A DNA stretch of 64,000 nt, taken from the NCBI GenBank assembly GCA_023228945.1, contig JALOAI010000015.1, positions 62,001 to 126,000 of the forward strand. The letters run 5' to 3'. The DNA comes from Pigmentiphaga sp. GTDB lineage: Bacteria; Pseudomonadota; Gammaproteobacteria; Burkholderiales; Burkholderiaceae_B. The position numbers and the translations under genes were made by a program. The notes beneath the pieces were generated by a model. It had not been told where the DNA came from and did no database searches. It was given only the letters and a program-made list of their open reading frames with translations. Positions 7,577 through 16,187 of this stretch are shown here, in pieces. Numbering within the stretch: the first letter of the stretch is position 1; the number at the start of each line of letters is the position of its first letter.

Positions 7577-9123
7577 ATATCGCCAATCTTCTTCGGCGTA
7601 GCGGACAGGTCCACGCCGATCGTCCCGCCGTCTGGCATGGCGACGAACTCCGCTTCGATTACCAGACCCTGGCCCATCGCACCGCCGCGCTCGCAGGTTT
7701 TCTGCGCCAGGCCTTCAAGGTGCTGCCTGGCGAGCGTATCGCCATTTTCGCCACCAATGTGCCTGAATACCTGGAGGCGCTGCAGGCTATCTACTGGGCT
7801 GGCGCCGTGTCGGTTCCGGTCAATGCCAAGTTGCATCATCGCGAACTGGCGCATGTGCTCGCGGATGCAGAGCCGTGCCTATGGTTGGTCACGCCCGATC
7901 TGCTTCAAACAGCCATCGACGCCGGCGCCAACGAGTCGCAATTGCTTGTGCTCGGCTCGCCGGCCTATCGCGAGGCGTTGTTCGCGGCGCCCGCCGAGTT
8001 GACTCCACGCCAGCCCGACGACTTGGCCTCCTTGTTCTACACCTCGGGAACAACAGGACGCCCGAAAGGCGTGATGCAAACCCACCGCAACTTGCTGGCG
8101 ATGACGGCGTGCTACTTCATGGACGTCGACGACGTACACGCGGATGACGCCATGCTCTACGCTGCGCCGCTCTCGCACGGCGCCGGCCTGTATCACTTCG
8201 CCCACATGGCCCGCGGCGCACGGCACGTGGTCCCGCGATCCGGCGGCTTCGACGCCGAGGAAATCATGGCTTTGGCACAGTCTGTTGGACGCTTGTCGTT
8301 CTTTGCGGCGCCAACGATGGTGCGTCGCCTGGTGCAGCATGTGCGCAGCGTTGGCGCCGACACCCGCGGCATCAAAACAATCGTCTATGGCGGCGGCCCC
8401 ATGTACCTGGAAGACATCAAAACAGCGCTGGATGTACTGGGCCCCCGTCTGGTCCAGATCTATGGCCAGGGCGAAAGCCCAATGACGATCACCGCCTTGT
8501 CTCGCGACACTCTGGAACAACGGGGCGACCCTGATTGGCTGCGCCGCGCGGCTTCCGTCGGCGTGGCCCAGACTGCCGTCGAAGTCGCGGTGGTGGATAC
8601 CGCGGGTCGAACGCTCGGCCCTTCACAGTTAGGCGAGGTGGTGGTGCGCGGCGCCACGGTGATGGCTGGCTACTGGCGCAATCCCGAAGCCACTGCCGGC
8701 ACCCTGAAGGATGGCTGGCTATACACGGGCGATATGGGCATCCTGGATGAAGACGGCTTTCTCACCCTGAAAGATCGCTCGAAAGATCTAATCATCTCGG
8801 GCGGTTCCAACATCTATCCCCGCGAGGTGGAAGAAGTCCTGCTGATGCATCCCGCCGTGAATGAAGCCACCGTCGTTGGCATGCACGACCCCGAATGGGG
8901 CGAGGTCCCGGTGGCGTTTCTCGCGCTTCATGCGGAAACCCGCACCGATACAGCAGAGCTGGACGCCTGGTGCCTCCGCCACTTGGCGCGATTCAAGCGA
9001 CCCAAGCACTACCGGGTGGTCGACTCCCTGCCCAAGAATAGCTATGGCAAGGTCCTCAAGACCTTGTTGCGAGAACAGCTCGAGTTCGACGTCATCGCCG
9101 CCCATCTTCCATCAGCAGACTGA
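7573..9123 (+). CDS. AMP-dependent acyl-CoA synthetase (class I adenylate-forming)
   Basis: The 516-residue CoA ligase activates a carboxylic acid via an acyl-adenylate. It shows the P-loop YTSGTTGRPKGV, the core IYGQGESPM, the hinge LYTGDMGILDEDGFL and the C-terminal catalytic lysine region PKNSYGKVLK. The start at 7573 is the ATG overlapping the thiolase stop; it begins NIANLLRRSGQ, the normal N-terminus. An upstream extension to 7465 would run through the thiolase gene. The hydrolase- and medium-chain-like sequence gives no firm substrate. Together with the thiolase it forms a two-gene activation/cleavage unit next to the PAS-LuxR regulator. Confidence 0.88.
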   Translation: MNIANLLRRSGQVHADRPAVWHGDELRFDYQTLAHRTAALAGFLRQAFKVLPGERIAIFATNVPEYLEALQAIYWAGAVSVPVNAKLHHRELAHVLADAEPCLWLVTPDLLQTAIDAGANESQLLVLGSPAYREALFAAPAELTPRQPDDLASLFYTSGTTGRPKGVMQTHRNLLAMTACYFMDVDDVHADDAMLYAAPLSHGAGLYHFAHMARGARHVVPRSGGFDAEEIMALAQSVGRLSFFAAPTMVRRLVQHVRSVGADTRGIKTIVYGGGPMYLEDIKTALDVLGPRLVQIYGQGESPMTITALSRDTLEQRGDPDWLRRAASVGVAQTAVEVAVVDTAGRTLGPSQLGEVVVRGATVMAGYWRNPEATAGTLKDGWLYTGDMGILDEDGFLTLKDRSKDLIISGGSNIYPREVEEVLLMHPAVNEATVVGMHDPEWGEVPVAFLALHAETRTDTAELDAWCLRHLARFKRPKHYRVVDSLPKNSYGKVLKTLLREQLEFDVIAAHLPSAD

Positions 9124-9162
9124 CTCCACCCTGGCTGCGTTGGTCAGCGCGCGCGCCGCACC

Positions 9163-9199
9163 AAAAAAATCCCCGCTGGTGTTTCAGCGGGGATTTTTG
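9163..9199. terminator. Bidirectional intrinsic terminator
   Basis: A perfect 10-bp stem (ATCCCCGCTG / CAGCGGGGAT) has a 6-nt loop, an A-run on the left and a T-run on the right. It serves both the plus-strand CoA ligase and the convergent bamC gene. Confidence 0.88.
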
Positions 9200-9216
9200 A
9201 GCTCAAAACCCGAACC

Positions 9217-10362
9217 TCAGTTCTGCAATTGCTGCAGCAAAACATCAAGGATGCGGCCCGCAGTGGGGCTGCGGTCGGGGTTGCCGTCGGCATCGAGCAC
9301 CGTGACCCGGGTGGCGCCGCCCACATCGGTGAGCTGCACGCGGTACTGCGGCGCCTGGGGAGGCGGCTTGCGCGAGAACAGGCGGGAGAAGAAGCCCGGC
9401 TCGGCCGGCTGGACGGCGTCGACATCGACGTAGCGCACGAAATACTGGCCCATGGTGCGGTCGCGGTCTTCGACCGTAAAGTTGCCGCGATCCAGCGCGA
9501 GGCCCACGCGGCGCCAGGCACGGTCGAAGGGCTCCTGGATGTCGAGGGCGCCTTCGGCGCCGGAGCCCGTGGCGACCTGGGTGAGCTGCACCGGAACCGT
9601 GGGGGTGGTGGCGGCTTGCGCGATCGCGGCGTCGGCCTGCTCCTGGCTGGCGCCGAGGTAGACCATCAGACGGCTGAGCATGGCCGCGTCGAGTTGCGGA
9701 TCGGGCTCGCCCTCGACCCAGACCGTGCGGCTCTCGGAGACCAGTTCCTCGACCATTTGCTGGTGCGTGATGTAGATCTCGATGGCGCCGCCCGAGCCGC
9801 GTTCAAAGCGCGTGCGAAAGCGTTCGCGCTTGCCGCTGTCGTATACCTGGTCGATCACCCGGCCCAGCGTGCGGCGCAGGAAATCCTGCGGAATGTTGGC
9901 GCGGTTCTCGGCCCAGTCGGTTTCGATGATGCCGGCGGCCGGGTTCTCGGTGTTGATCGTGAAACCCTGGCTGCGCCAGAAATCGAGGGTTTCGTCGTAG
10001 AGCTGGTCTGCCGAACGGTTGACCACCAGCCAACGGTTCATGCCATCGCGCTCGACCCGGATATCCTCGTACTGGGGCAGCACCCGAGATTGCTGATGGC
10101 TGGCGCCTACCGCCTGGCGCTGCGCCTGGGCACTGGCGTACTCGGAGTACGTCGTGCCGCCCGGCGCCTGCGGCACCTGGAAACGCTGGCTGGGCGGCAC
10201 CTGGGTGAGGTCGGGAGGTACCGACAGGCCATTGCCTCGGATCGGAGCGCTACTCTGGTAGTCGACGGATTCTTCCTTGCCCAGGAACTGGTTAACGGAA
10301 CTGCATCCCGCCAGCGCAAGCAACACGGCCACACTACCGGCAATACGCAAATCTTTGATCAT
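9217..10362 (-). CDS. bamC: Outer-membrane assembly lipoprotein BamC
   Basis: The 381-residue NlpB/DapX/BamC lipoprotein has signal and lipobox LALAGC with the mature Cys at 19. Next comes the unstructured family segment (SVDYQSSAP, GLSVPPDLTQ) and then two helix-grip domains (for example MNRWLVVNRSADQLYD and RDRTMGQYFVRYVDVD). It is the accessory lipoprotein of the BAM complex that inserts outer-membrane proteins. The start at 10362 is the ATG beginning the signal peptide; a longer reading frame to 10809 overlaps dapA and is rejected. It follows dapA with an 80-bp gap, the conserved dapA-bamC order that explains the older name dapX. It is somewhat longer than the E. coli protein. Confidence 0.93.
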   Translation of the reverse strand: MIKDLRIAGSVAVLLALAGCSSVNQFLGKEESVDYQSSAPIRGNGLSVPPDLTQVPPSQRFQVPQAPGGTTYSEYASAQAQRQAVGASHQQSRVLPQYEDIRVERDGMNRWLVVNRSADQLYDETLDFWRSQGFTINTENPAAGIIETDWAENRANIPQDFLRRTLGRVIDQVYDSGKRERFRTRFERGSGGAIEIYITHQQMVEELVSESRTVWVEGEPDPQLDAAMLSRLMVYLGASQEQADAAIAQAATTPTVPVQLTQVATGSGAEGALDIQEPFDRAWRRVGLALDRGNFTVEDRDRTMGQYFVRYVDVDAVQPAEPGFFSRLFSRKPPPQAPQYRVQLTDVGGATRVTVLDADGNPDRSPTAGRILDVLLQQLQN

Positions 10363-10442
10363 GAAGAGGCTCTCTCGGAAGCACCGGACGCCATGACGAC
10401 CGGCGGCACGGCCTTGGCCGCGCCGTAACGGAACGAACATCG

Positions 10443-11339
10443 TTACAAGGCCTGGGCGGCGCGCAAGGCGGCGCGCACGGCTTCGTGATGCTGTGGGTTG
10501 AGTTCGCACATGGGGAGTCGATACCCCAGTTGGGTACGCCCCATTTCGGCCAAAGCCCATTTTACGGGGATGGGGTTGGCTTCCAGGAACAAGGCGCGGT
10601 TGAGCGCCGACAGTTGCGTGTCGATCCGCCGCGTGGTGGCGACATCGCCGGCCATGGCGGCCTGGCAAAGCTCGGCCATCAGGCGCGGCGCCACGTTGGC
10701 GGTAACGGAAATATTGCCGTGGCCGCCGAGCAGCAGCATGGCCGCCGCCGTGGGATCGTCGCCGCTGTACCAGGCAAAGCCCGGCGGCAGGCGGCGGATG
10801 AGGTCGCAACCCCGGACGATATCGCCGGTGGCATCCTTGATGCCGATGATGCCGGGGACCTCGGTAAGACGCAGCACGGTGTCGTTGTGGATATCGGCCA
10901 CCGTGCGACCCGGCACGTTGTAAAGCACCGTGGGAAGGTCCACGGCTTCGGCCACCGCCCGGAAATGACGATACAGCCCTTCCTGGCTGGGTTTGTTGTA
11001 ATAGGGTACGACCTGCAAGCCGGCATCGGCCCCCACTTGGCGGGCGTATTGCGCGAGTTCGATGGCCTCGGCGGTGGAGTTGCCTCCCACGCCGGCGATC
11101 ACCGGTACGCGCCGCGCCGCGTGCGCGACGGCGACCCGGATCAGCTCGGCGTGTTCTTCCATATCGACCGTGGGCGATTCGCCCGTGGTGCCAACCACGA
11201 CCAGCGCGCCAGTGCCCTCGGCAATGTGCCAGTCGATCAGGCGGCGGTAGCTATCGTAGTCTAGGGTGCCGTCGGGCAGCATCGGCGTGACCATGGCCAC
11301 GAGGCTGCCGCGGATGGACGGCGCGGCGACTGCGTTCAT
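10443..11339 (-). CDS. dapA: 4-hydroxy-tetrahydrodipicolinate synthase
   Basis: The 298-residue enzyme condenses pyruvate with aspartate semialdehyde, the first committed step of lysine and diaminopimelate synthesis. Family motifs are all present: GTTGESPTV (phosphate/carboxyl binding), VVPYYNKPSQEGLYRHF with the catalytic Tyr, YNVPGRT, and GIKDATGD with the Schiff-base Lys. Length is normal. The ATG at 11339 begins the conserved N-terminus; the reading frame stays open further upstream but without family sequence. The gene is followed by bamC. A housekeeping role is clear. Confidence 0.97.
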   Translation of the reverse strand: MNAVAAPSIRGSLVAMVTPMLPDGTLDYDSYRRLIDWHIAEGTGALVVVGTTGESPTVDMEEHAELIRVAVAHAARRVPVIAGVGGNSTAEAIELAQYARQVGADAGLQVVPYYNKPSQEGLYRHFRAVAEAVDLPTVLYNVPGRTVADIHNDTVLRLTEVPGIIGIKDATGDIVRGCDLIRRLPPGFAWYSGDDPTAAAMLLLGGHGNISVTANVAPRLMAELCQAAMAGDVATTRRIDTQLSALNRALFLEANPIPVKWALAEMGRTQLGYRLPMCELNPQHHEAVRAALRAAQAL

Positions 11340-11443
11340 CAGAAAACTCCAGGGCTGCGTGCCGGACGGTCGCGCGCCACGAAAACCAAAAGGATCAAAA
11401 CGACAAATTCTACCTTGTCTCGCGTAGCTCTGGAGGCTTGGGT

Positions 11444-12106
11444 TCAGGCCGGAGCGCTGTCGCGCTCTCGTCCGGGAAAGCCGAGGTCGCGTACATACTG
11501 GCGAATGTCGGGCGGCCAGGCCGCGGTCAGTTGATCGAAACGCGCGATATCGCCGGCATGGATGGCCATCAGCGCGTCGTCCGTGGCGGCCAGTCCCTCG
11601 CCCAGCACGCCCAGGCACTGGAACGCGACCGCGCTCGCCCTTTGGCGCAGATCCCGTTGTTGCTCCTCTTGCCAAGCATCATCGACGAGCCGGCGCAGCG
11701 CCGCCGACGCGCCGCCGGGCTGGGCCGCCAGCCAGGCCCACTGCGCGGGCAGCAAGGTGACTTCGCGGGCCAAAACGCCAAGCCGGGGCCGGCCCGAGCG
11801 CCGGCCGGCCATCGACTCGTCCGGCGCAAGCTTTGCGGCGGCGCGGCTCGCCAACCGATCCGGGTCTCCTCCCTCTTGCTCCACCGCCTGGCCGCGCTCG
11901 CCGGCGTCTTGCGTCGCCACCGCCGGGGGCCAGGCAAGCAGTCTGCCGCTGGCGTCGTCGAACAACAGCGGCCGGGCCTCGGGTTCGCGCACCAGATAAC
12001 GTTCGAGATCGTCGATCACCTGCCGCAGCGGCCCGCGCGACACCATGCGCTGGTGGTCGAACGCGGTGGCTGGGAGCGAAGGCGTTAGTAGAGGCGGGCT
12101 GGACAT
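11444..12106 (-). CDS. DUF2239 family protein
   Basis: The protein is about 220 residues and resembles the DUF2239 family of unknown function: LLFDDASGRLLAWP early, then GRPRLGVLAREVTLLPAQW and AWLAAQPGGASAALRRLVDDA. Both central motifs are strongly family-like and resemble small DNA-binding or CopG-like helices, but no function is established. The start is uncertain: an ATG at 12106 gives the family N-terminus, and an ATG at 12163 adds 19 low-complexity residues. Neither has a good ribosome site. It is divergent from sodB, and the 6-bp dyad in the shared promoter could affect both. Confidence 0.65.
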   Translation of the reverse strand: MSSPPLLTPSLPATAFDHQRMVSRGPLRQVIDDLERYLVREPEARPLLFDDASGRLLAWPPAVATQDAGERGQAVEQEGGDPDRLASRAAAKLAPDESMAGRRSGRPRLGVLAREVTLLPAQWAWLAAQPGGASAALRRLVDDAWQEEQQRDLRQRASAVAFQCLGVLGEGLAATDDALMAIHAGDIARFDQLTAAWPPDIRQYVRDLGFPGRERDSAPA

Positions 12107-12179
12107 GGCGGCGGCTGCGGGGGGCTTTGGAGGCGATTTGACAGAAGACCGCGAAACAGGCATTTTGAGGGTTTACCAT

Positions 12180-12198
12180 AGTGCGCGCGTTCCGCACT
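12180..12198. repeat. Dyad in the DUF2239/sodB divergent promoter
   Basis: A perfect 6-7-6 inverted repeat, AGTGCG-N7-CGCACT, is centred about 65 bp upstream of sodB. It is operator-sized but matches no regulator that I recognise. Confidence 0.35.
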
Positions 12199-12254
12199 GT
12201 TGATGCCGCGCCCCGCCCTCTACCGCCAACAACACCCAACTCCACGGAGAAACC

Positions 12255-12839
12255 ATGGAACATCAACTGCCCCCCCTGCCTTTCGATAAAAACGCCCTCG
12301 AGCCGCACATGAGCGCCGAGACCCTGGACTACCACTACGGCAAGCACCATCAGGCCTACGTCACCAACCTGAACAAGCTGATCGCCGGCACCCCCTTCGA
12401 GAACAAGGATCTCGAAACCATCATCCGTGAATCCAGCGGAGGTGTGTTCAACAACGCGGCCCAGGTGTGGAACCACACCTTCTTCTGGAACTGTCTCACG
12501 CCCAAGGGCGGCGGCGAGCCATCCGGCGCGCTGGCTGACGCCATCGCCAAGAAGTGGGGTGATTTCGCCAAGTTCAAGGAGGCCTTCTCGGCCAGCGCCG
12601 TGGGCAACTTCGGTTCGGGCTGGACCTGGCTGGTGCGCAAGGCCGACGGTTCGGTCGACATCGTCAACACCAGCAACGCCGCCACGCCCCTGACCACCGA
12701 CGACAAGCCCCTGCTCACCGTCGACGTCTGGGAACATGCCTACTACGTGGACTACCGCAACGCCCGTCCGAAGTTCGTCGAGACCTTCCTCAACAGCCTG
12801 GCCAACTGGAAGTTCGCCGAGGCCAACTTCGGCGGCTGA
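12255..12839 (+). CDS. sodB: Iron superoxide dismutase
   Basis: The 194-residue cytoplasmic superoxide dismutase of the Fe/Mn family has metal ligands in YGKHHQAYV (His), VWNHTFFWNCL (His) and DVWEHAYYVDY (Asp, His). The Gln in FNNAAQVWNHTF is the second-sphere residue typical of iron enzymes; manganese enzymes place a Gln from the C-terminal half instead. Length is standard. A GGAGA site precedes the ATG. It is monocistronic, followed by hairpins, and detoxifies superoxide to hydrogen peroxide and oxygen. Confidence 0.96.
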   Translation: MEHQLPPLPFDKNALEPHMSAETLDYHYGKHHQAYVTNLNKLIAGTPFENKDLETIIRESSGGVFNNAAQVWNHTFFWNCLTPKGGGEPSGALADAIAKKWGDFAKFKEAFSASAVGNFGSGWTWLVRKADGSVDIVNTSNAATPLTTDDKPLLTVDVWEHAYYVDYRNARPKFVETFLNSLANWKFAEANFGG

Positions 12840-12887
12840 TCACGCGCCGCGCCTTGCCTTGCCCGGAACGCCTTCCGGGCACTCCCC

Positions 12888-12922
12888 AAAAACCGCCGAC
12901 GGAATTGCCGGCGGTTTTTTTA
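12888..12922 (+). terminator. Intrinsic terminator after sodB
   Basis: The stem ACCGCCG / CGGCGGT with a ten-base loop is followed by seven T residues. A second hairpin (GCCCGGAA / TTCCGGGC, 12861-12880) lies just before it. The convergent LysR gene ends inside the T-run. Confidence 0.85.
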
Positions 12923-13873
12923 ATCGCTCCAAGCCGGGCTGACCGTACGCGCGCGGATGAAGTCGCGGATCTCCCGCATCATGGCTTGCTGGGCCAAGGT
13001 TTGGGAATGGGATTTCGAGGTTGCCGCATACATTCTCCAAGGCAAGATGGGAGAGTGAATCGGGATGAAGCGGCACTTGGATCGCAGAACTTCGTCATAG
13101 ACGCTCCCTTGGGTCGCGATCGTGAAGCCGTGCCCCTCCAGCACCAGGGATTTTGAAAGCGGCAAGCTATCCGACTCCATCACGAGATTGGGTCGAATTC
13201 CCTGCCGTTCGGCATGGACGTCGATCAGATCCCTCAGGGCCCGGCCCTTGGGCGCGAGGATCAGAGGCAGCGCCAACGCCTGGGCGAATGAGATCGACGG
13301 GTCGGCCGTCCGGGGTAGAGGTACGGAGCGTGCCATCGAATAAGGCGCGATCAGGCCCGCTGAAGTTGTCATCAAGGGCAGGGTTTCGAGCTCGGATTCC
13401 GTCGGTGAATGCGTGAGGATGGCGAGATGGATCCGATGGGCCATGAGGGCGGCCGTGAGGCGGTCGGGAGCGTCTTTCATCACGCGCAGGAATACGCCGG
13501 GATACTTGGCGCGAAACTGAGTCAAGACTTGAGGCAAGAGGCTCTCCCAAGTAGCCCAGGTGGCCCAGGTAATGCCGATCGATAGAATGCCACTTGGCGC
13601 TTTGGCAGCCATACTGACGGTGTGCTCCAAAGCGTCGAAGCGAGCCAGGATCGCCTTGGCCTCGTTCAGCAACTGCTCACCGGCCTCGGTGGCTTCGAGC
13701 CGACGCCCCTCGCGGCGGAACAAGCGCACTTTATAGCCACGCTCAAGGGTTTGAATCTGTCGGCTGATGGCCGGCTGCGTGATTTGCAGGGCTGCTGCCG
13801 CCTTCGAATAATTGCCCTGCTCGGCGACGGCAACGAAGTAACGCAATGCCGTGAGGTCGGCCTTGTTTCTCAT
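12920..13873 (-). CDS. LysR-family transcriptional regulator
   Basis: The 317-residue regulator has an N-terminal winged helix-turn-helix (ALRYFVAVAEQGNYSKAAAA, ITQPAISRQIQTLE) and a C-terminal substrate-binding domain starting near APSGILSIG. The ATG at 13873 was chosen over an in-frame GTG at 13885, because the family normally starts a few residues before the first helix. It is divergent from the Bug receptor/amidohydrolase pair, the standard layout in which the LysR protein controls the neighbouring genes in response to a pathway metabolite. Paired dyads in the shared promoter are candidate operators. Confidence 0.9.
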   Translation of the reverse strand: MRNKADLTALRYFVAVAEQGNYSKAAAALQITQPAISRQIQTLERGYKVRLFRREGRRLEATEAGEQLLNEAKAILARFDALEHTVSMAAKAPSGILSIGITWATWATWESLLPQVLTQFRAKYPGVFLRVMKDAPDRLTAALMAHRIHLAILTHSPTESELETLPLMTTSAGLIAPYSMARSVPLPRTADPSISFAQALALPLILAPKGRALRDLIDVHAERQGIRPNLVMESDSLPLSKSLVLEGHGFTIATQGSVYDEVLRSKCRFIPIHSPILPWRMYAATSKSHSQTLAQQAMMREIRDFIRARTVSPAWSD

Positions 13874-13902
13874 GACACCGCCCACAACTCATACATTAAG
13901 AC

Positions 13903-13940
13903 ATGGAAAGTATAACTTCCATGCCATTGTATATTGGCAT
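13903..13940. promoter_or_regulatory. Tandem dyads in LysR/Bug divergent promoter
   Basis: Two perfect 6-8-6 inverted repeats lie end to end, sharing two bases: ATGGAA-N8-TTCCAT (13903-13922) and ATGCCA-N8-TGGCAT (13921-13940). Their centres are 18 bp apart. They have the ATG...CAT ends and T-N-A symmetry seen in LysR-type operators and are likely binding sites of the adjacent LysR protein. Confidence 0.5.
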
Positions 13941-14026
13941 TGGGTCTCCTAACATTTCCTGGCATCAATCAAGCCGGATGGCAAATCCGGTACTGACCAC
14001 ACCACCGCCAGGAGGGAAGCCCCGAT

Positions 14027-15034
14027 ATGGATACCACTCAAAAGAAGGCGCCATCGCAAGCCCGGCGCTCCTGCTTATTGGCTTTCGGCGCCCTGGCGGC
14101 GGCCAGCGCCCTCCCCGCCCGAGCCCAGGATTACCCCACCCGCCCCATACGTTGGATCGTGCCGTACGCGCCCGGCGCCACCACCGACAATATCGCGCGC
14201 ATCATTGCCGAGTATCTCAGCGAAGCCGTGGAGCAACCCATCATCGTGGACAATCGGACCGGTGGCGCCAGCACCATCGGCATCCGGGGGTTACTCAATG
14301 CGCCGAGCGATGGCTACACCCTCGCCCTGGCGGACGACGCCACCCTCTACAACAATTGGCACCTGTTTCCCGAGCTGCCCTATTCCCAGGACAGCTTCGC
14401 GTACGTGGCGATGCTCGGCCGATCGCCGTTGGTGTTGTTCGTTGATCCTTCAAACGGGCTAAAAACGTTCGACGAGTTCATCCAGTGGGCGAAAGCCAAT
14501 ACCGGTAAAGTGAATTACGCGACGCCCGGCATTGCCACGCCGCATCATTTGGGCATGGCGGCCTTGGATGAACATTTTCAACTTGACATGCAATCGATCC
14601 ACTACAAGGGTTCGGCAGCGGCCATCACCGACACCATCGCCGGACGCGTCCAGGTGCTGCTCGCGGGCTCCTCGGGCTTCGCGATGCAACATGCCAACGA
14701 GGGACGCATCGCTCCGCTCGCCGTGAGCTCACCCGAGCGTCTCGCCTGGATGCCCACGGTGCCCTCGCTCAAAGAAGTGGGCTTCGATAGCTTCGATATG
14801 ACCGCCGACCTCGGCGTGATCATGCACAAAGATACGCCGACGGAGATCACGCAACGACTGGGCCGAGAGATCAACGCCATTCTCGAACGACCGGAAGTGC
14901 GCGAAAGGCTGCAGAACATCGGCGTTCTGAGCACGCCGCTTTCACAAGCCGACTTCGAGGCGCATGTTAGGACCCGTTCCGCGGCGGCTGGCGATTTGAT
15001 CCGCCGCGCCAAGATCCAGCTCGGCAATTCATAA
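14027..15034 (+). CDS. Bug-family periplasmic solute receptor
   Basis: The 335-residue TctC/Bug receptor carries twin basic residues (ARRSCLLAFGALAAASALP) in a signal peptide ending near ARAQ. The mature sequence has family loops YPTRPIRWIVPYAPGATTDN, IIVDNRTGGAST and SDGYTLALADD. GGAGGGA lies about 8 nt upstream of the ATG. It should bind a small organic acid in the periplasm. The amidohydrolase gene follows after 36 bp, so the bound ligand is probably a precursor or substrate for that enzyme. No membrane subunits of a TTT transporter are nearby. Confidence 0.88.
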   Translation: MDTTQKKAPSQARRSCLLAFGALAAASALPARAQDYPTRPIRWIVPYAPGATTDNIARIIAEYLSEAVEQPIIVDNRTGGASTIGIRGLLNAPSDGYTLALADDATLYNNWHLFPELPYSQDSFAYVAMLGRSPLVLFVDPSNGLKTFDEFIQWAKANTGKVNYATPGIATPHHLGMAALDEHFQLDMQSIHYKGSAAAITDTIAGRVQVLLAGSSGFAMQHANEGRIAPLAVSSPERLAWMPTVPSLKEVGFDSFDMTADLGVIMHKDTPTEITQRLGREINAILERPEVRERLQNIGVLSTPLSQADFEAHVRTRSAAAGDLIRRAKIQLGNS

Positions 15035-15070
15035 CGTTGCGGCCCTGCGCGCCTACCCAAGGAGTTTTCA

Positions 15071-16006
15071 TTGATCTCGATTGCCCGCCTCGATACCCAT
15101 CAGCATTGCATGCCCAGGTTCTACGCGGAATGGCTGCAAAGCCATGGCATTTTTTCCGTCGGTGGACGCGAGTTGCCCGATTGGAGTCCCACGGCGGCCG
15201 AGTCTTTCATGGACAACAACGGAATCTCGGGAGCGATACTGTCGATTTCCACTCCCGGCGTGCATCTGGGTAGCAACCAGGAAGCGCGGGACATGGCGCG
15301 ACGCATCAACGATTATCTGGCCGGCGTGGCGCAGCGGCAGCCACGGCTGGGTTTCTTTGCCGTATTGCCGCTGCCGGATGTCGAAGGCGCCCTCGAAGAA
15401 GCCGCCTATGCGCTGGATACGTTGCGAGCCGACGGCGTGCTGATCCTGGCCAACACCCGGGGTCTCTATTTTGGCGAGCCGGCCTGGGAGCCGCTGATGA
15501 CAGAGCTCAACACCCGGCAGGCGGTGGTTTTCGTCCACCCCTCCGAGCTGGCGGGAGGCGCGCACCCGGACATCCCCCCGTCGTCGGCCGATTTCCTGCT
15601 GGATACGACGCGGGCCGCCATTCGCTATGCCCGCTCCGGCTCGCTGGAGCGTCACCCCGACGTTCGCGTCGTTCTGTCACACGCTGGCGGCTTCGTTCCT
15701 TATGCCGCCGAGCGCATGGCCGCGGCCTGCTCTCCCGACGGCAGCAACGCTGGCGGGCTGGCGCGCCTGCGCCGTTTTTACTTCGATACGGCGTTGTCCG
15801 GCACCCCGTACACCATGCCTTCGTTATTGGCGTTTGCCGATCTGCAGCGCATCACCTTTGGCAGCGATTGGCCTTTCGCCAATGAGGAACGCGCCTCGCA
15901 CTTCATCCGGCGGCTGGATGAAGTGGCGCTCGAACCGTCGCTGCGCAAAGCGATCTATCGCGACAACGCCACATTGCTGTTCCCGCGGTTTGGCGCCATT
16001 GCTTGA
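15071..16006 (+). CDS. Amidohydrolase family 2 (ACMSD-like decarboxylase/hydrolase)
   Basis: The 311-residue TIM-barrel metal enzyme belongs to the amidohydrolase-2 branch, which includes ACMSD, 6-methylsalicylate and gamma-resorcylate decarboxylases. The N-terminal metal pair is DTHQHCMP, strand-end residues include FVHPSEL and LSHAGGFVPY, and the C-terminal catalytic Asp is in FGSDWPFAN. Translation probably begins at TTG 15071, because AAGGAG sits correctly upstream and the next in-frame ATG would remove the HxH motif. It is co-transcribed with the Bug receptor. Decarboxylation of an aromatic or unsaturated acid is a reasonable guess, but hydrolysis of a lactone is also possible. Confidence 0.8.
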   Translation: MISIARLDTHQHCMPRFYAEWLQSHGIFSVGGRELPDWSPTAAESFMDNNGISGAILSISTPGVHLGSNQEARDMARRINDYLAGVAQRQPRLGFFAVLPLPDVEGALEEAAYALDTLRADGVLILANTRGLYFGEPAWEPLMTELNTRQAVVFVHPSELAGGAHPDIPPSSADFLLDTTRAAIRYARSGSLERHPDVRVVLSHAGGFVPYAAERMAAACSPDGSNAGGLARLRRFYFDTALSGTPYTMPSLLAFADLQRITFGSDWPFANEERASHFIRRLDEVALEPSLRKAIYRDNATLLFPRFGAIA

Positions 16007-16187
16007 ACGGATCCCCGCCCCGGCCGCGAGCCGCCGGCTCAGGCCGCCGCGCCCGAAGGCTATGCCAAAGGCGACGCACAGTTCAGCAATGGGCAGCGCG
16101 TGCTCGATCTCGCCGTCTCGGTGGGGCACGCCCCCACTTCAGGTCAGTTAATATTGAAAACAAAACCACAACAGCGGAGGCTGTGGC
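16007..16187 (+). other. Left flank of insert; possible coding remnant
   Basis: This 181-bp gap has no intact gene. One plus-strand frame reads AAPEGYAKGDAQFSNGQRVL and on to GHAPTSGQ (about 16035-16148), with the codon use of a native high-GC gene but without a recognisable start. It then runs into AT-richer sequence from about 16149. I read this as the possible tail of a disrupted gene at the left edge of the inserted two-gene module; I do not recognise the family. Confidence 0.3.

Noticed and set aside
9217..10809. Longer BamC protein starting at 10809
   Set aside because: The extension runs antisense-like through the end of dapA and lacks family sequence; the signal peptide starts at 10362.
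13883..13885. GTG start for the LysR gene
   Set aside because: The ATG twelve bases downstream fits the family N-terminus better; the GTG adds four residues without a ribosome site.
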